Part shown: piece after piece, positions 13,322-23,460 of the stretch
How the letters are laid out: every line of letters begins with the position of its first letter
Numbering within the stretch: the first letter of the stretch is position 1
Assembly: GCA_030247855.1 (NCBI GenBank)
Contig: JAPDRN010000088.1
Coordinates: forward strand, 83,891-147,890
Reading direction: 5' to 3'
Origin: Knufia peltigerae
Taxonomy: Eukaryota > Ascomycota > Eurotiomycetes > Chaetothyriales > Trichomeriaceae
DNA: 64,000 nt
Translations under genes and position numbers: made by a program
Notes under the pieces: model-generated
The model's database searches: none
What the model was told of the DNA's origin: nothing
Seen by the model: only the letters and a program-made list of their open reading frames with translations

Positions 13322-14731
13322 ATGGCATTCAGGCTCACCACGAGGCTAATCTTGGCCGTGGTGCTGCTCGTGATCTTGATTCATGTACTGTCCAACACGA
13401 AACATGAGCGGACGGCACCCGCGCGGAAATCTGATGGGACGCTGCTCAAGGCAAAGTCGGTCCAGGTGGCCCAAAAGGCCGAAAAGGTCGAGGTTGAGGA
13501 GATCACGAACACCGACGTCCTGCCCCCGTCGCATGTGCTGGTCGTGGACGACGACGGCAAACCGGTGGTGGACAAATCTGCATACCGCGAAATATTCTCC
13601 AACACAACCAGCACGGGGAACTACTTTGGCATTCACCTGAGTGGTATCGGCGGCTTCAACCCGACCATCATCCCACATCCTACGCGGTTCGACAATTGGA
13701 TCGTGGTCGCTCAGAGAATCCCCAAAAAGGGCGACGCGGACAAGTACTCTCAGCAGCTGATATGCAACGCCGGCTTCCTGAACGGCGTGCTAGTCTGCGC
13801 CGCCGAGCCGACCGTCATACCTGTCTCTTCCACCAAGGGCAACTGTGAAAATGAACTTGGCTACCTGAATTTCCAATGGGGACCTCGCGACGCTCGAGCG
13901 TTCTACGGACCGACGGCCCCTTACCTGCTTTACTCGGGACATTCATCGTACACGTGCATGGGCATGTGGATGGAAGACCTACGGGTGCTGGTGGACGACT
14001 ACCGCATCGAAAGTGTGCTGGCAAAGGACTTTTCGAAGGCGACCGAGATCCAAAAACCGCCGCCGTTCAAGGGCCTCGAGAAGAATTTTTTCCTGTTCTG
14101 GGACAACGCAGGCGAGGCATATGCCCACAGTGACCTCGTCCCCCAGCGCGTGTTTGCCAAACTGTCGCCCGACGGCTCGGTAGGCCCGAATCTTGCGCCG
14201 ATGATCGAAGAGAGCGACAAGAAGTGCATGAAGCGGTATATGCCCAAACCCGTGCTGAACGAGGCCTCGATGCAGCAAGCCACCAACACGCTTGCCATCA
14301 CCATGTGCCGACGCACAGATCCGAAGTGCGTCCAGACCGAACAAAACACGTACATCGTGAACATCTTCCATTACAAGACCAATTTTGCTGGCCACAGCAT
14401 CTACGAACCTTACGTGATGCTGTTCCAGCAGACAGCACCGTTCGGCTTGCACGCCATCTCCACCAAGCCTCTGTGGATCGCGGGACGTAACAAATTCTCT
14501 AAGTACACAGGCAGTGTCAACTGGGAAGATCGCGATGATTATCCGGAGAATCACTCGGAAATGTTCTACATCCGTGGAATGAGCTGGATGTCGCACGGCC
14601 AAAAGTACCACGGCTACTTGGACGACATACTTTTCTTGACCTTTGGCATCGAAGACTCGAGGCCTGCGGCCATTGACGTGGTGGCCTCGGATCTACTACA
14701 AGACCTGGGTCTATGCGCTAACGCAAAATGA
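13322..14731 (+). CDS. Type II membrane protein, fungal family of unknown function, probable glycan-acting enzyme
   Basis: Intronless, 469 aa. A short cytosolic N-terminus is followed by one hydrophobic segment (about residues 8-25), then a Lys/Glu-rich stem and a large lumenal domain; an NTTS sequon is visible. The domain has repeated blocks such as HPTRFDNWIVVAQ, GPRDARAFYGP, KNFFLFWD and KYHGYLDDILF. Periodic Trp/Asp/His blocks of this kind suggest a beta-propeller fold like that of GH43/GH130-related or fungal beta-mannosyltransferase proteins. That fold is inference only. Its neighbours, a GT32 transferase and three acyltransferases, support a role in Golgi glycan building. Confidence is high that it is a gene and low for the function. 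Confidence 0.75.
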   Translation: MAFRLTTRLILAVVLLVILIHVLSNTKHERTAPARKSDGTLLKAKSVQVAQKAEKVEVEEITNTDVLPPSHVLVVDDDGKPVVDKSAYREIFSNTTSTGNYFGIHLSGIGGFNPTIIPHPTRFDNWIVVAQRIPKKGDADKYSQQLICNAGFLNGVLVCAAEPTVIPVSSTKGNCENELGYLNFQWGPRDARAFYGPTAPYLLYSGHSSYTCMGMWMEDLRVLVDDYRIESVLAKDFSKATEIQKPPPFKGLEKNFFLFWDNAGEAYAHSDLVPQRVFAKLSPDGSVGPNLAPMIEESDKKCMKRYMPKPVLNEASMQQATNTLAITMCRRTDPKCVQTEQNTYIVNIFHYKTNFAGHSIYEPYVMLFQQTAPFGLHAISTKPLWIAGRNKFSKYTGSVNWEDRDDYPENHSEMFYIRGMSWMSHGQKYHGYLDDILFLTFGIEDSRPAAIDVVASDLLQDLGLCANAK

Positions 14732-15937
14732 AAAGAAAAAGCGAAAGAGTCAAAGCAACCAGCAAGTGGGATTTTCTCACTGCAATTTTCCCCCCAAAAC
14801 GATACCCTGAGCCGTGGGCTCCAAGTTGTCACAATTTTCTAAGCAACTGGTGGGCTCTTTTCATTTTTGATTGACGTCCATCTCACACGATTTATCCCCT
14901 TCTGGAAGCAATTGGGGCCGACGGCGGAGCTATCACGCTGCTCAGCTGCAAGGTACCATCGGGGGCCCATGTGTGGGTGGGTTGTTCACGCGTTATGGTG
15001 TCATGCAGGCCTCTTGACGTCAATATTCTACGACGGACGTTTCACCTCTTTTCTTCTCCCCCTTCGGCTAGGTACCAGGACTTGGTTTGATCTTCCTGCC
15101 GTGTCATGCACAGACAGCTGAACTTGCCCGGCGCAATGACCAAGATAACCAGTCCCCCGGGACTGATCTAATGAGAAAGCACGGACTGATGATCTCATCG
15201 GCGCACGGACAGGAGAACTTTGACGAAGTTTTGCGACGACATCGATCATCACATCACCGGACCGGGAGAAGAGGAGGGAAAAAATAGGAGCAAAAGGAGG
15301 GCGAACTCATGCAGGTTCAAGCCTGCTACGAGGTAAACGGGTCGCAGAGCTGTAAGGGAAAAAGAAGCCTGCATAATGTAACGAAGCATGAGGTTGTGGT
15401 GTTTTGGGAGTTTTTCGTTTCTCTTTGACGTGAGCGTCCCGTCCCGACACTGGGAATTTTTTATTTTTTGGAAGTATCTTCTCATAGAATAGCATAGATC
15501 TAGTCCAAAGGAGTATCAATCGAATGAATATTCCCTAAGCAACAAGTTTTCGAGTTGCAGGTCATACAGTAAATCTTTCTCAGGGACAAAACGAGACACC
15601 CGTAGAATTCTTAGAACATGATCATATTTGATTGACGATCAAGAGAGTCCGAAACTCCAGCACCCAAACACATAGTACCGTCTAAGTAAAAACAAACAAC
15701 ACCCTCGCTTCCCATCCAGTATACTGTTAATAGTAAAAGAATATCAATGCAAAGGTATCCAAAGATTGTCGTAAAACCATCAAACTTCGTCCGCGGCTGG
15801 CAGGACCATTTTTCTTTTCCTTGCTGCAGCTAAAACTCCCGGGAGGTGCTTTGTTATTGCTTCCCTCGCCTTCCAACATAAAAACCCAACCACGAAAAGG
15901 CAGCGCCCTCAAAGGAGAGAAACAAGAAATTGATCAA
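14732..15937. other. Intergenic between convergent genes
   Basis: 3' flanks of the type II membrane protein gene (plus) and the GT32 gene (minus). AT-rich around 15480-15760. No gene or structured element recognised. Confidence 0.5.
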
Positions 15938-17596
15938 CTACGACCTCAACTCTAGAGGCTTATCTGCAGGCTTCTTGTTGTCCTGTTTCTCCTCGTCCTT
16001 CTTCTCCTCTGGCTTGGCAACAGGATCATCTCCTTTCTTTTCGTCCGGGTTGGGATCTGATTTCGCTTCGGGCTTGGCCTCGGGTTTCGCTTCAGGCTTA
16101 GCATCGACCTTTTTGTCCTCGACCTTCGCTTCGGGTTTAGCAGGAGCAACAGGACCATCCGCTTTCTTCTCGTCGGCGGCGGCAGGCTGCTTCTTCGCCT
16201 CGGGCTTGTTAGCGCCGCCCCCTGGCACCACGTTCGGCTGAGCGTCTGGCATGGGGCCTGGACCGTCGAAGAACTCAGGGTCCTCGGGGTACCAGGCGGC
16301 GTCCGGCGGCTGGTTGCCCTGGCCGAAAGGGGCCTGCTGGAAGGGGACGCCTCCGTCGGGCTGCCGGTTCACGCCGGCGCCAAAGGGCGCCTCCTCTTCG
16401 GGCTTGGGGGCGTTGGCGTCCTCGAGCTCCTTCATCGCGATCAGCTTGACCTGTTCCTGCGCGGGGAGCGAGTCGAAGAACTTGGTGTTGGCGTCCCACA
16501 GCTTGACGCACTCGGAGTTCCAGTTGCACTTTTCGACCTCGCCGTAGACGGGATGCTTGTAGCGAGGGTGGCTCGTGGGCCACGACGAGGCATGGAAGTG
16601 GTGCTTGACGAGCGCGCCCTTGCCGCCGTGGTTGCCCGAGTCAGAGTGTCCAGTGCCAGCGGCGAAGGCTTCCACCGTCAAGACCAGCACCCGACCGACC
16701 AGTTTGGCCTCGAGCGTGTTGTGGAACGTGTCCCACGTGGTCTTTTGTCCCCTGATTTTGGAGATCTCCGCGAGGATGGCCTTGGTGAAGGCCGAGGGAC
16801 CCGTGCCGCTGATGACTTCGTCAAAGTCCAGTTCGAGTTCCGAGATGGGCTTGCCTTGCTTCTTGGCTAGGTCGTTCAACCACGCCAGAATGCCGTCGAT
16901 CAACCTCATCATGGCGGGCAGGCGAGGCTTGCAGGCGAACGTCCACTGGACGAAAGACTGGCACTTGGACCCCAAAAGTGAATGCGAGGCGAACTCGGGC
17001 ATGTCGGTCTCCACTCCCACGATCATGTCCACGTCCCGCTCATCAAAACGGTCCGGGATAAACATGTCCAGAGGCTTCAAGGCTTCAACGTCAATGTCGG
17101 CCCAGACACCACCCTCGGCTGTAAATGAATATCGTCAGCACGCGTTAGGCACAAGACGGATCTCTGAAATCTTCAACTCACCGTACATGATCAAGTAACG
17201 TAGGAGGTCAGACTTGATGATCTTGTCGCTGAGAGTTCTGTAGGTGTGCACAATGTCTGGGCGGTTCAGTCCATGCGGACCATAGTGATATTCCACATAT
17301 GGCATGGCATTGTCGTCTGTGAGCACCTCGTATCGGTAGTTTGGGTTCTTCGTCGTCCAGGTCTTGGCTCGTTCTGAGTCTCTCAGTTCCATTCCGAACG
17401 GATCGTGTTTCCACGACTGCCAGATCTTTCGGGGGATCTTGTCAACGAGAGATATCGAATTGTCGGACCCAGATACGCCCGCAATCGCATTTCGGTAGAG
17501 CATGAAGAATATACCGACAATGCAAAACGGGACGAGTCGCTTCAGCTGTGCTCGTATGACGCCCTCAGAGGGCTGCCTCACAGGTTGGAACTTCAT
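15938..17596 (-). CDS. GT32 (OCH1-like) glycosyltransferase with a Lys/Pro/Glu-rich tail
   Basis: Golgi-type glycosyltransferase of the family that includes alpha-1,6-mannosyltransferase Och1. Two exons, complement(17182..17596) and complement(15938..17118), are joined by a 63 bp intron (GTGAGT...TACAG) and give 531 aa. The ATG at 17596 places a membrane anchor at about residues 20-36, giving type II topology. KIPRKIWQSW (53-62) is the GT32 entry motif. AEGGVWADID carries the DxD metal/nucleotide-sugar site (D146, D148), rebuilt exactly by the splice. After about residue 400 a low-complexity tail follows, first Pro/Gly-rich and then Lys-Pro-Glu-Ala repeats. That tail is not part of the catalytic fold. 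Donor sugar and acceptor unknown. Confidence 0.87.
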
Positions 17597-18790
17597 GTCG
17601 ACGATGGCGTCCGTACACGCGTTGCCCACCAGCAAAGATTGTTCGACAATAATGTCCTTGACAACCAGAGTTGTTGAGCGGTGATGATAAAAAAAATGCA
17701 CGAAATGGACGAAGCGTGCTGGTGTCGCGCTCAGAAAAGACACGACCCGTAGAAGTCCAAATTCTGGTTAGTCTGTACTGCGTACTAACGGAACGACCGA
17801 TTACAGTACTGAGAGGTAGTAACTCGTTGACTCTGGTATGGAGTACAATGGATTGTGACACCCCCCTCAAGAGACCGGGTCTGGCTGGAACACTGTATCT
17901 CCCGATTCAGCGAGTTCAGCTGGCGCCCGCTCAATCTACAAATTTCGGCCCTAGGCAAGTCAACAATACACACAATCGATAAGTGTAGAGTAATCTCAGG
18001 CCAGACTGGGATGGACCCCCTCCGGAGACGACTCAAAGACAAAAAAAATTGTTCAGGAAGCGTCAGGTCGGTTTTCCAATTGGACGGAACCGTGTCTCAC
18101 GTTTCGCTGTGCGTGCTGCTGAAAGATCAATTGGGTGGATTGCCAAGTGGAATGACTGATTTGCGCGCGTCGGGAGATCTCGCCAGTCCATGAGGCCTTG
18201 CTAGTGAATGTAAAGGAAATGAGAGCACGGTGGGGCCGCATCACCATGAAACAACCTTTTGACGGCAGTTGAACTATAAACTGAACTATGTGAGATGTAT
18301 GTTGACAGGGGTTCTGAAGTATGAATCTGGGCGTGGTTGACAGAACTCTGGCATCTTAACCTGTTCCTGGAGCCCCGATCCACTCCGGTCCGAGGTGGGT
18401 ATTTAGTATAGAGACCAGCACTAGCAGGGATGAGGTTCCCCTTCCCGCCCCTGACCCACGCATTAACCGACCGGTTGGGTCTCCCCTGGAGAGACCTTAG
18501 TCCCAGTCCGGTGCCTCGGCGGATCTGTTGAGCGACAAGGTCCAAGATAACAGCCACATGTGCAGGAAGGAGACACACGTCGAAAAAACGTCGACGTGCA
18601 ATCTGACTGGTTGGTTCTTTTGTCGGGTGTCCAGGCGATCAAACATGACCACTTTGCAAATCCTTCGATCATCGCGATCCTGCTGACTGACTTGCCATTT
18701 TCGTTGCAAAGGATCGAAAAGAAAAAAAGGCCACCATATTCCTGTCAGCGTAGGTCACCAGGCATAGGCCATAGTCAAGCGTCCTCGATT
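17597..18790. other. Divergent intergenic region, GT32 / acyltransferase copy 3
   Basis: About 1.2 kb between the start codons of two outward-facing genes. Both frames remain open for some distance upstream of the starts chosen (to 17743 and 18560), so either protein could be slightly longer. No operator-like repeat recognised. Confidence 0.45.
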
Positions 18791-20314
18791 ATGGCCACGA
18801 GTTTCAGCGACATCAAGATGGACTCTCAAGGCGACGGCATGCTCGAAAAGGGCTTGTTGGAGCCTCTGCAGCACGAGCAACAAACCACCCTGCTCTCCCG
18901 GCTTCAAGATAGATGTCAAAATCTCCTCAGACCGTCGACGTGGCTCAACTCGCACCGGCCCAAGAAGCCTCTTCACAAGACCGCGTATCTCGACGGCCTC
19001 AGAGGCTTCGCGGCTCTTCTGGTGTACATCCTCCACCACGAGGTTTGGGGACACGCCGGGATCGGCGGTGAATTCATCCTCGAAAACGCTTACGGCTGGG
19101 ACAAGCAGTTCTACTTCATCTGCCTGCCTGGCATTCGACTGTTGTTCTCCGGCGGCCATCTGGCCGTGGCCATCTTCTTCGTCATCTCGGGTTACGTGCT
19201 GTGTGCGAAGCCGTTGAGCCTGATCCAAGCGGGGGAGACGGCACAGATGGCCGACAACGTCTCGTCCGCCCTCTTTCGACGGTGGTTCAGACTGTTTCTC
19301 CCGGTGATCGCCACGACCTTCATCTGGTTGACGTCCTGGCACCTGGTCGGCCTGAGGTCTCTCGCCCCCGGCGCCATGGAGCCGGAGAAGAAGTACATCG
19401 ACGAGCTGTGGCGGTGGTACGCCGACTTCAAGAACTACAGCTTCGTGTTCCACGAGGACCCTGCCAACAAATACAACGACCACCTGTGGTCCATCGCCCT
19501 CGAATTCAAGGGCTCCATCGTGGTCTACACTTTCGTGCTCGCCTTCTCGCGGGCCAGCCGCAACGGGCGACTCCTCTGCGAAGCCGGCCTGGTGCTGTAC
19601 TTCCTCTACGTCGTGGACGGCTGGTTCTGCGGCCTCTTCACCATCGGCATGCTCCTCTGCGACCTGGACTTGCTGGCCGCCAAGGACAACCTGCCCTCCT
19701 TCTTCAAAACCCTGGAGCCGTTCAAGATGCCAATTTACTACACGTTGCTCGGCATAGCACTCTACCTCGGGGGCGTTCCTTCCATCACCGGGGACCTCCA
19801 ACACCTGCGAGACTCTCCCGGCTGGTACTATCTCTCGTTCCTGAAGCCCCAGGCGTTCTGGGACCCGCGCTGGTTCTACCGCGTCTGGGCCGCCACTTTC
19901 ATCGTGGCCGCCATCCCGCGTGTGCCCCAGCTCAAGTCCCTCTTCGAGACCAGCTTCTGCCAGTATCTCGGCAGGGTCTCGTTCGGCCTGTACCTGGTCC
20001 ACGGTCCAGTCCTGTGGACGCTGGGAGACCGAGTCTACGCTGCCACAGGACGTATCCGCGAGGAGCATTCAGAGCTGGTCCCTGGGTGGATCAATCTGTG
20101 CCCCTTCCCGAGCTGGGGTCCGTTTGGACTCGAGATCAATTTCCTCATGGCTCACGTAGTCCTCCTGCCATTCACGCTGTGGCTGGCCGAGGTCGTCACC
20201 AAGATGATCGACGAGCCCAGCGTGAAGATTGCGCAGTTTCTCTACAAGAGGGTACGAGGTGTAGACGAGATGCTGGATCTCGGTATCAAGCGAGGCTCGT
20301 GGATCAAGAACTAG
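18791..20314 (+). CDS. Acyltransferase-3 family membrane protein (copy 3)
   Basis: Single exon, 507 aa from the ATG at 18791. The signature is LDGLRG with Arg-x10-His (R71, H82), then IFFVISGY. Further hydrophobic segments follow, including the late VSFGLYLVHGPVLW segment, and the C-terminus is charged and cytosolic-looking. Its N-terminal 60 residues are polar with a GLLEPL stretch, much as in the other two copies. It is more GC-rich at third positions than its neighbours, which produces long false frames on both strands (up to 437 codons). Divergent from the GT32 gene. Confidence 0.88.
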   Translation: MATSFSDIKMDSQGDGMLEKGLLEPLQHEQQTTLLSRLQDRCQNLLRPSTWLNSHRPKKPLHKTAYLDGLRGFAALLVYILHHEVWGHAGIGGEFILENAYGWDKQFYFICLPGIRLLFSGGHLAVAIFFVISGYVLCAKPLSLIQAGETAQMADNVSSALFRRWFRLFLPVIATTFIWLTSWHLVGLRSLAPGAMEPEKKYIDELWRWYADFKNYSFVFHEDPANKYNDHLWSIALEFKGSIVVYTFVLAFSRASRNGRLLCEAGLVLYFLYVVDGWFCGLFTIGMLLCDLDLLAAKDNLPSFFKTLEPFKMPIYYTLLGIALYLGGVPSITGDLQHLRDSPGWYYLSFLKPQAFWDPRWFYRVWAATFIVAAIPRVPQLKSLFETSFCQYLGRVSFGLYLVHGPVLWTLGDRVYAATGRIREEHSELVPGWINLCPFPSWGPFGLEINFLMAHVVLLPFTLWLAEVVTKMIDEPSVKIAQFLYKRVRGVDEMLDLGIKRGSWIKN

Positions 20315-21630
20315 ATTTTTTTGTTGTTGTGATGACAATGGGCATGCCGGAGTTTGTGGTACTATTCTTAAATCGTGTTGGGGTTCGATTCTTTCTTTAC
20401 AATATCTCGGGATTAAGCCGTTGGGTCTCACAACCTACATGTCACAAATTTGCCTGTCCTTTCGCAGCATCACAGATCCAGACCAGGCCGGATTGAGGGA
20501 GCTAGCATTTGAGCCGCTTCTCTGTCGCGATTGCGGCTCTCAGATCCTCTAGACAAACCCTCAGCCTCGGCGCCGGGTAAATTGCTGGTGGTAATTAATC
20601 TGATTCCAGAGGGAAATCGTGGAAATCACATCGATCCAGCAGTGATGAGGACCACATGGAGCCGTGGCGAACCTGACAGGATTCTTTCCTCGTCCAGAGT
20701 TCAACCAGGCTTCACGTAAACTTCAATATAACAGCCACGTTGGCCAAATCTGGCCTGCCAGATGGGAAAGGTGCTGGCCTAGAACCCAAAATAATCTGTA
20801 GATGATCGGAAGGACCGAAGAAAACCTGTAGAAAGAGGGAACTAGCATGTGTTGGCTTCGAGACCTGCCAAAAGAACAGCGAGCTAGTCACTGTGTCTCA
20901 GTCCAGCACCGAAGGAGGCGCCGACACCACAACCTTGTCCTCTCCCGGTAGAAGAGGAGCATTTGGGTGGCGGCCATAATCTGCCCTCCAGGAATCTTGC
21001 ATCATCGCCCGGTCGAGGGGCCATGTATCACAGTATGGAGCTAGTATCGAGTAAAATTCGCAGACCCATCCCATGGTGGAGACCGTAGCACCGCCGGAGC
21101 AGAACCGGCCGATTCTTACCTTCCCCTGTTTATCATACCCGGGTGTACCAGGGTAGGGAACTCAGGTGTAAACATACACCATCAAGTACCACATCCTGCT
21201 GGCCCAGCATCACGATGATCCATGGTCCTCAATCATGTGGCGCGCCCCAACTCGTGTGGGAATCTGTCAGGCTCATGCAGTAATTCCTCGGCGTATCTTA
21301 CTATCATTCTCCGTAGGTGCCTTAGCCGCCTGGGTGGGCTCATCACCTTGCAGGCATCATTGTGTCCGACCGGTACCTAAATAGGGTAAGCCATAATTTG
21401 AATATGTTGTGATGAGATAGAAGCTTGTGTACAGCCGGGGGTTCCACCAGAGAAATGAGCTCGGTGAGGTCCTACATATCATCCAGCGTCCGGCCTCTGC
21501 CTCCGGACTGTCCTCTCTTTCCCTCTCCAGTCGCTCGCTAGCATTTCTTTTCTCTCGTTAATTCTTTTTAACCCATCCTCGCTCCAAAGGCACGAACTAA
21601 GCGACCTTCTGTTGCAATTTCGTCGCCAAA
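20315..21630. other. Intergenic, no gene recognised
   Basis: 3' flank of acyltransferase copy 3 and the promoter region of the CFEM gene. No ORF above about 85 codons has any sign of being coding. Confidence 0.5.
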
Positions 21631-22619
21631 ATGAGGACTTCCTTGATCGTTCTTGCGTTGGCCGCGGCCTCGCAAGCTGCACGTGTTCCCCTCTGCTCTG
21701 TGAGTGTATACCATTTCCTGGTGTAATGTACAACGGCTGACCACCTCCTCAGGCTATCTGCATGACCAACGGGATCGCTGCGACAGGCTGCTCTGCAAGT
21801 GACACCACCTGCATCTGTGGCTCAGACAAGTTCTTGCCATCCGTCGCCGAGTGTGCCGAGTCCGATTGCAATGGAGATTCCCAAGGTGAGTGATGTTGAT
21901 CACTGTCGTAACAAAGGACGCCGATGCTGACCAGTCCAACAGCTCTTCAGACCGCCGAGGGCTTCTGCTCAAGCGCCGGTGTCAAGGTCGAGATGAAAAG
22001 ATGGTTGAATGGCGGTCCAGGAGGACACGGCCCCCCCGAGGGTTTCAAGGGCCACGGTCCCCCTGGAGGTTGGAAGGGCCACGGTCCTCCTGAGGGTTGG
22101 AAGGGCCATGGTCTTCCCGAGTTCAAGGACTGGGAAGGTGGTTGGGGCCGCTGGGGTGGTCGTTGGAAGGGTGGCCGCTGGAGAGGCGGCAAGTGGCGAG
22201 GAGGAAAATGGGGAGGACGACCTGGCTGGTGGTCACCCCCAAGCGGAGGCAACTCTGACAACGGTGGCTCGTCCAACAACGGCGGCTCCGGCTCTCAACC
22301 TCAACCAGCCTGGGGTGACTGGCAACCAGCTCCCCCGAGCCAAGGCGGCAATGGTGGTTCTCCCCCCAACAACAACGAACATGGAGGCTGGCCTGGTCCT
22401 TGGGGACCCCCCCGTGGAGGTGACAATGACCACCATGGCGGATGGCCTGGCCCATGGGGACCTCCTGGAGGCGACAACAACAATGGTGGCTCCCCTCCTA
22501 ATAACGGTGGCTCGCCTCCCAACAATGGTAACGGAGGCTGGAGCGACTGGCAACCATCTCCAGGGAACCACCACCCACACCCAACTGGCCCGTGGAACCC
22601 TCCTCACACAGTCATCTAA
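21631..22619 (+). CDS. Secreted CFEM-domain protein with Gly/Trp/Arg-rich repeats
   Basis: Three exons (21631..21699, 21753..21885, 21943..22619) with 53 and 57 bp introns give 292 aa. A signal peptide (about residues 1-17) precedes a complete CFEM domain with eight cysteines at 22, 26, 36, 43, 45, 57, 62 and 76. Asp40 sits at the position that acts as axial haem-iron ligand in studied CFEM proteins. The rest is repeats: GHGPPEGWK-type units, then a basic stretch of Trp-Arg/Lys-Gly-Gly repeats, then Asn/Gly/Ser linkers alternating with GGWPGPWGPP units. No hydrophobic GPI-addition tail is seen, so it is probably secreted or wall-associated. Role inferred: haem/iron capture or cell-wall function. 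Confidence 0.87.
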
Positions 22620-23460
22620 TCTTCTTCTTGTCAATGTCAGGAGCGTTGGTCTTTGGTCTTCTTTCGTCGGCCGAGCTTGCTTGCTATGCAGTTCATGCCA
22701 ATCATGTTTTTGATCGCTAGACTTGATGCCGGGAAGTTGGGCTGCTTCTCTGGCGTATGGAATTTATTGGACCCAATCGGTATGATAGCACTGGACACGG
22801 GAAATTCTTTTTACCTTCTCATGCCGTTGATATACCGGATCACAAAGCCACTCGCGTCCAGTCGACGATCGTGCGAGCAGAAAGCCACAGATCCGGGCAA
22901 CGAGTAATCATCAATTTAATGAATGTAGAGCTGCTTCAAGCATGCCATCAGAATCAACGAAAAACTCTCATGAAATGAAAACAGTTGTTGACAACCGAAT
23001 CGCCGAAGCGTAAAAATCTGAATTTGCACGTTGGACCCTGGTGAATCCGCGGGCAGGTCGCGTTCTCTGTAACCTCTTCCACATCGAGGCGATGACTTCG
23101 CAGACGGTGCACCGTGTTGCGCGAGATCTTTGTTGAGGCGAAGGTGTCAGACGCGAGGTCTGAACCGATTTGTCGATTAACGACACGACACGTGCTGATC
23201 TGGTCACGTGATACGCTTGGCAGTCGAGATCTGTCCTGGCTGATCTTGGTTAGGCTGGTAGGGGATACTACAGTAGAAGCAGCGCCGGTTAAAGCGAAAA
23301 CAACCACGCGCATGTAGCTACATAGATGACAAGGTGCGTTTATCTCGAACGTTAGCTAATGGCGGGAGATGGACCGGACAGGGGTTGACCTTTGGTTCGC
23401 AATGCATGGTGCTTGCAGGACCAGATGTGTTCTCTATGAACTTCAATGGGGGCTGAACAT
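22620..23460. other. Intergenic between convergent genes
   Basis: 3' flanks of the CFEM gene and the Rpn13 gene. Nothing recognised. Confidence 0.5.

Noticed and set aside
18755..20068. 437-codon open frame on the minus strand over acyltransferase copy 3
   Set aside because: Fully antisense to a clear acyltransferase; composition (Glu/Gln/Val/Arg-rich) is what antisense of a GC3-rich gene gives.
19201..20496. 431-codon plus-strand frame overlapping acyltransferase copy 3
   Set aside because: Arg/Pro/His-rich shifted-frame shadow with no domain.
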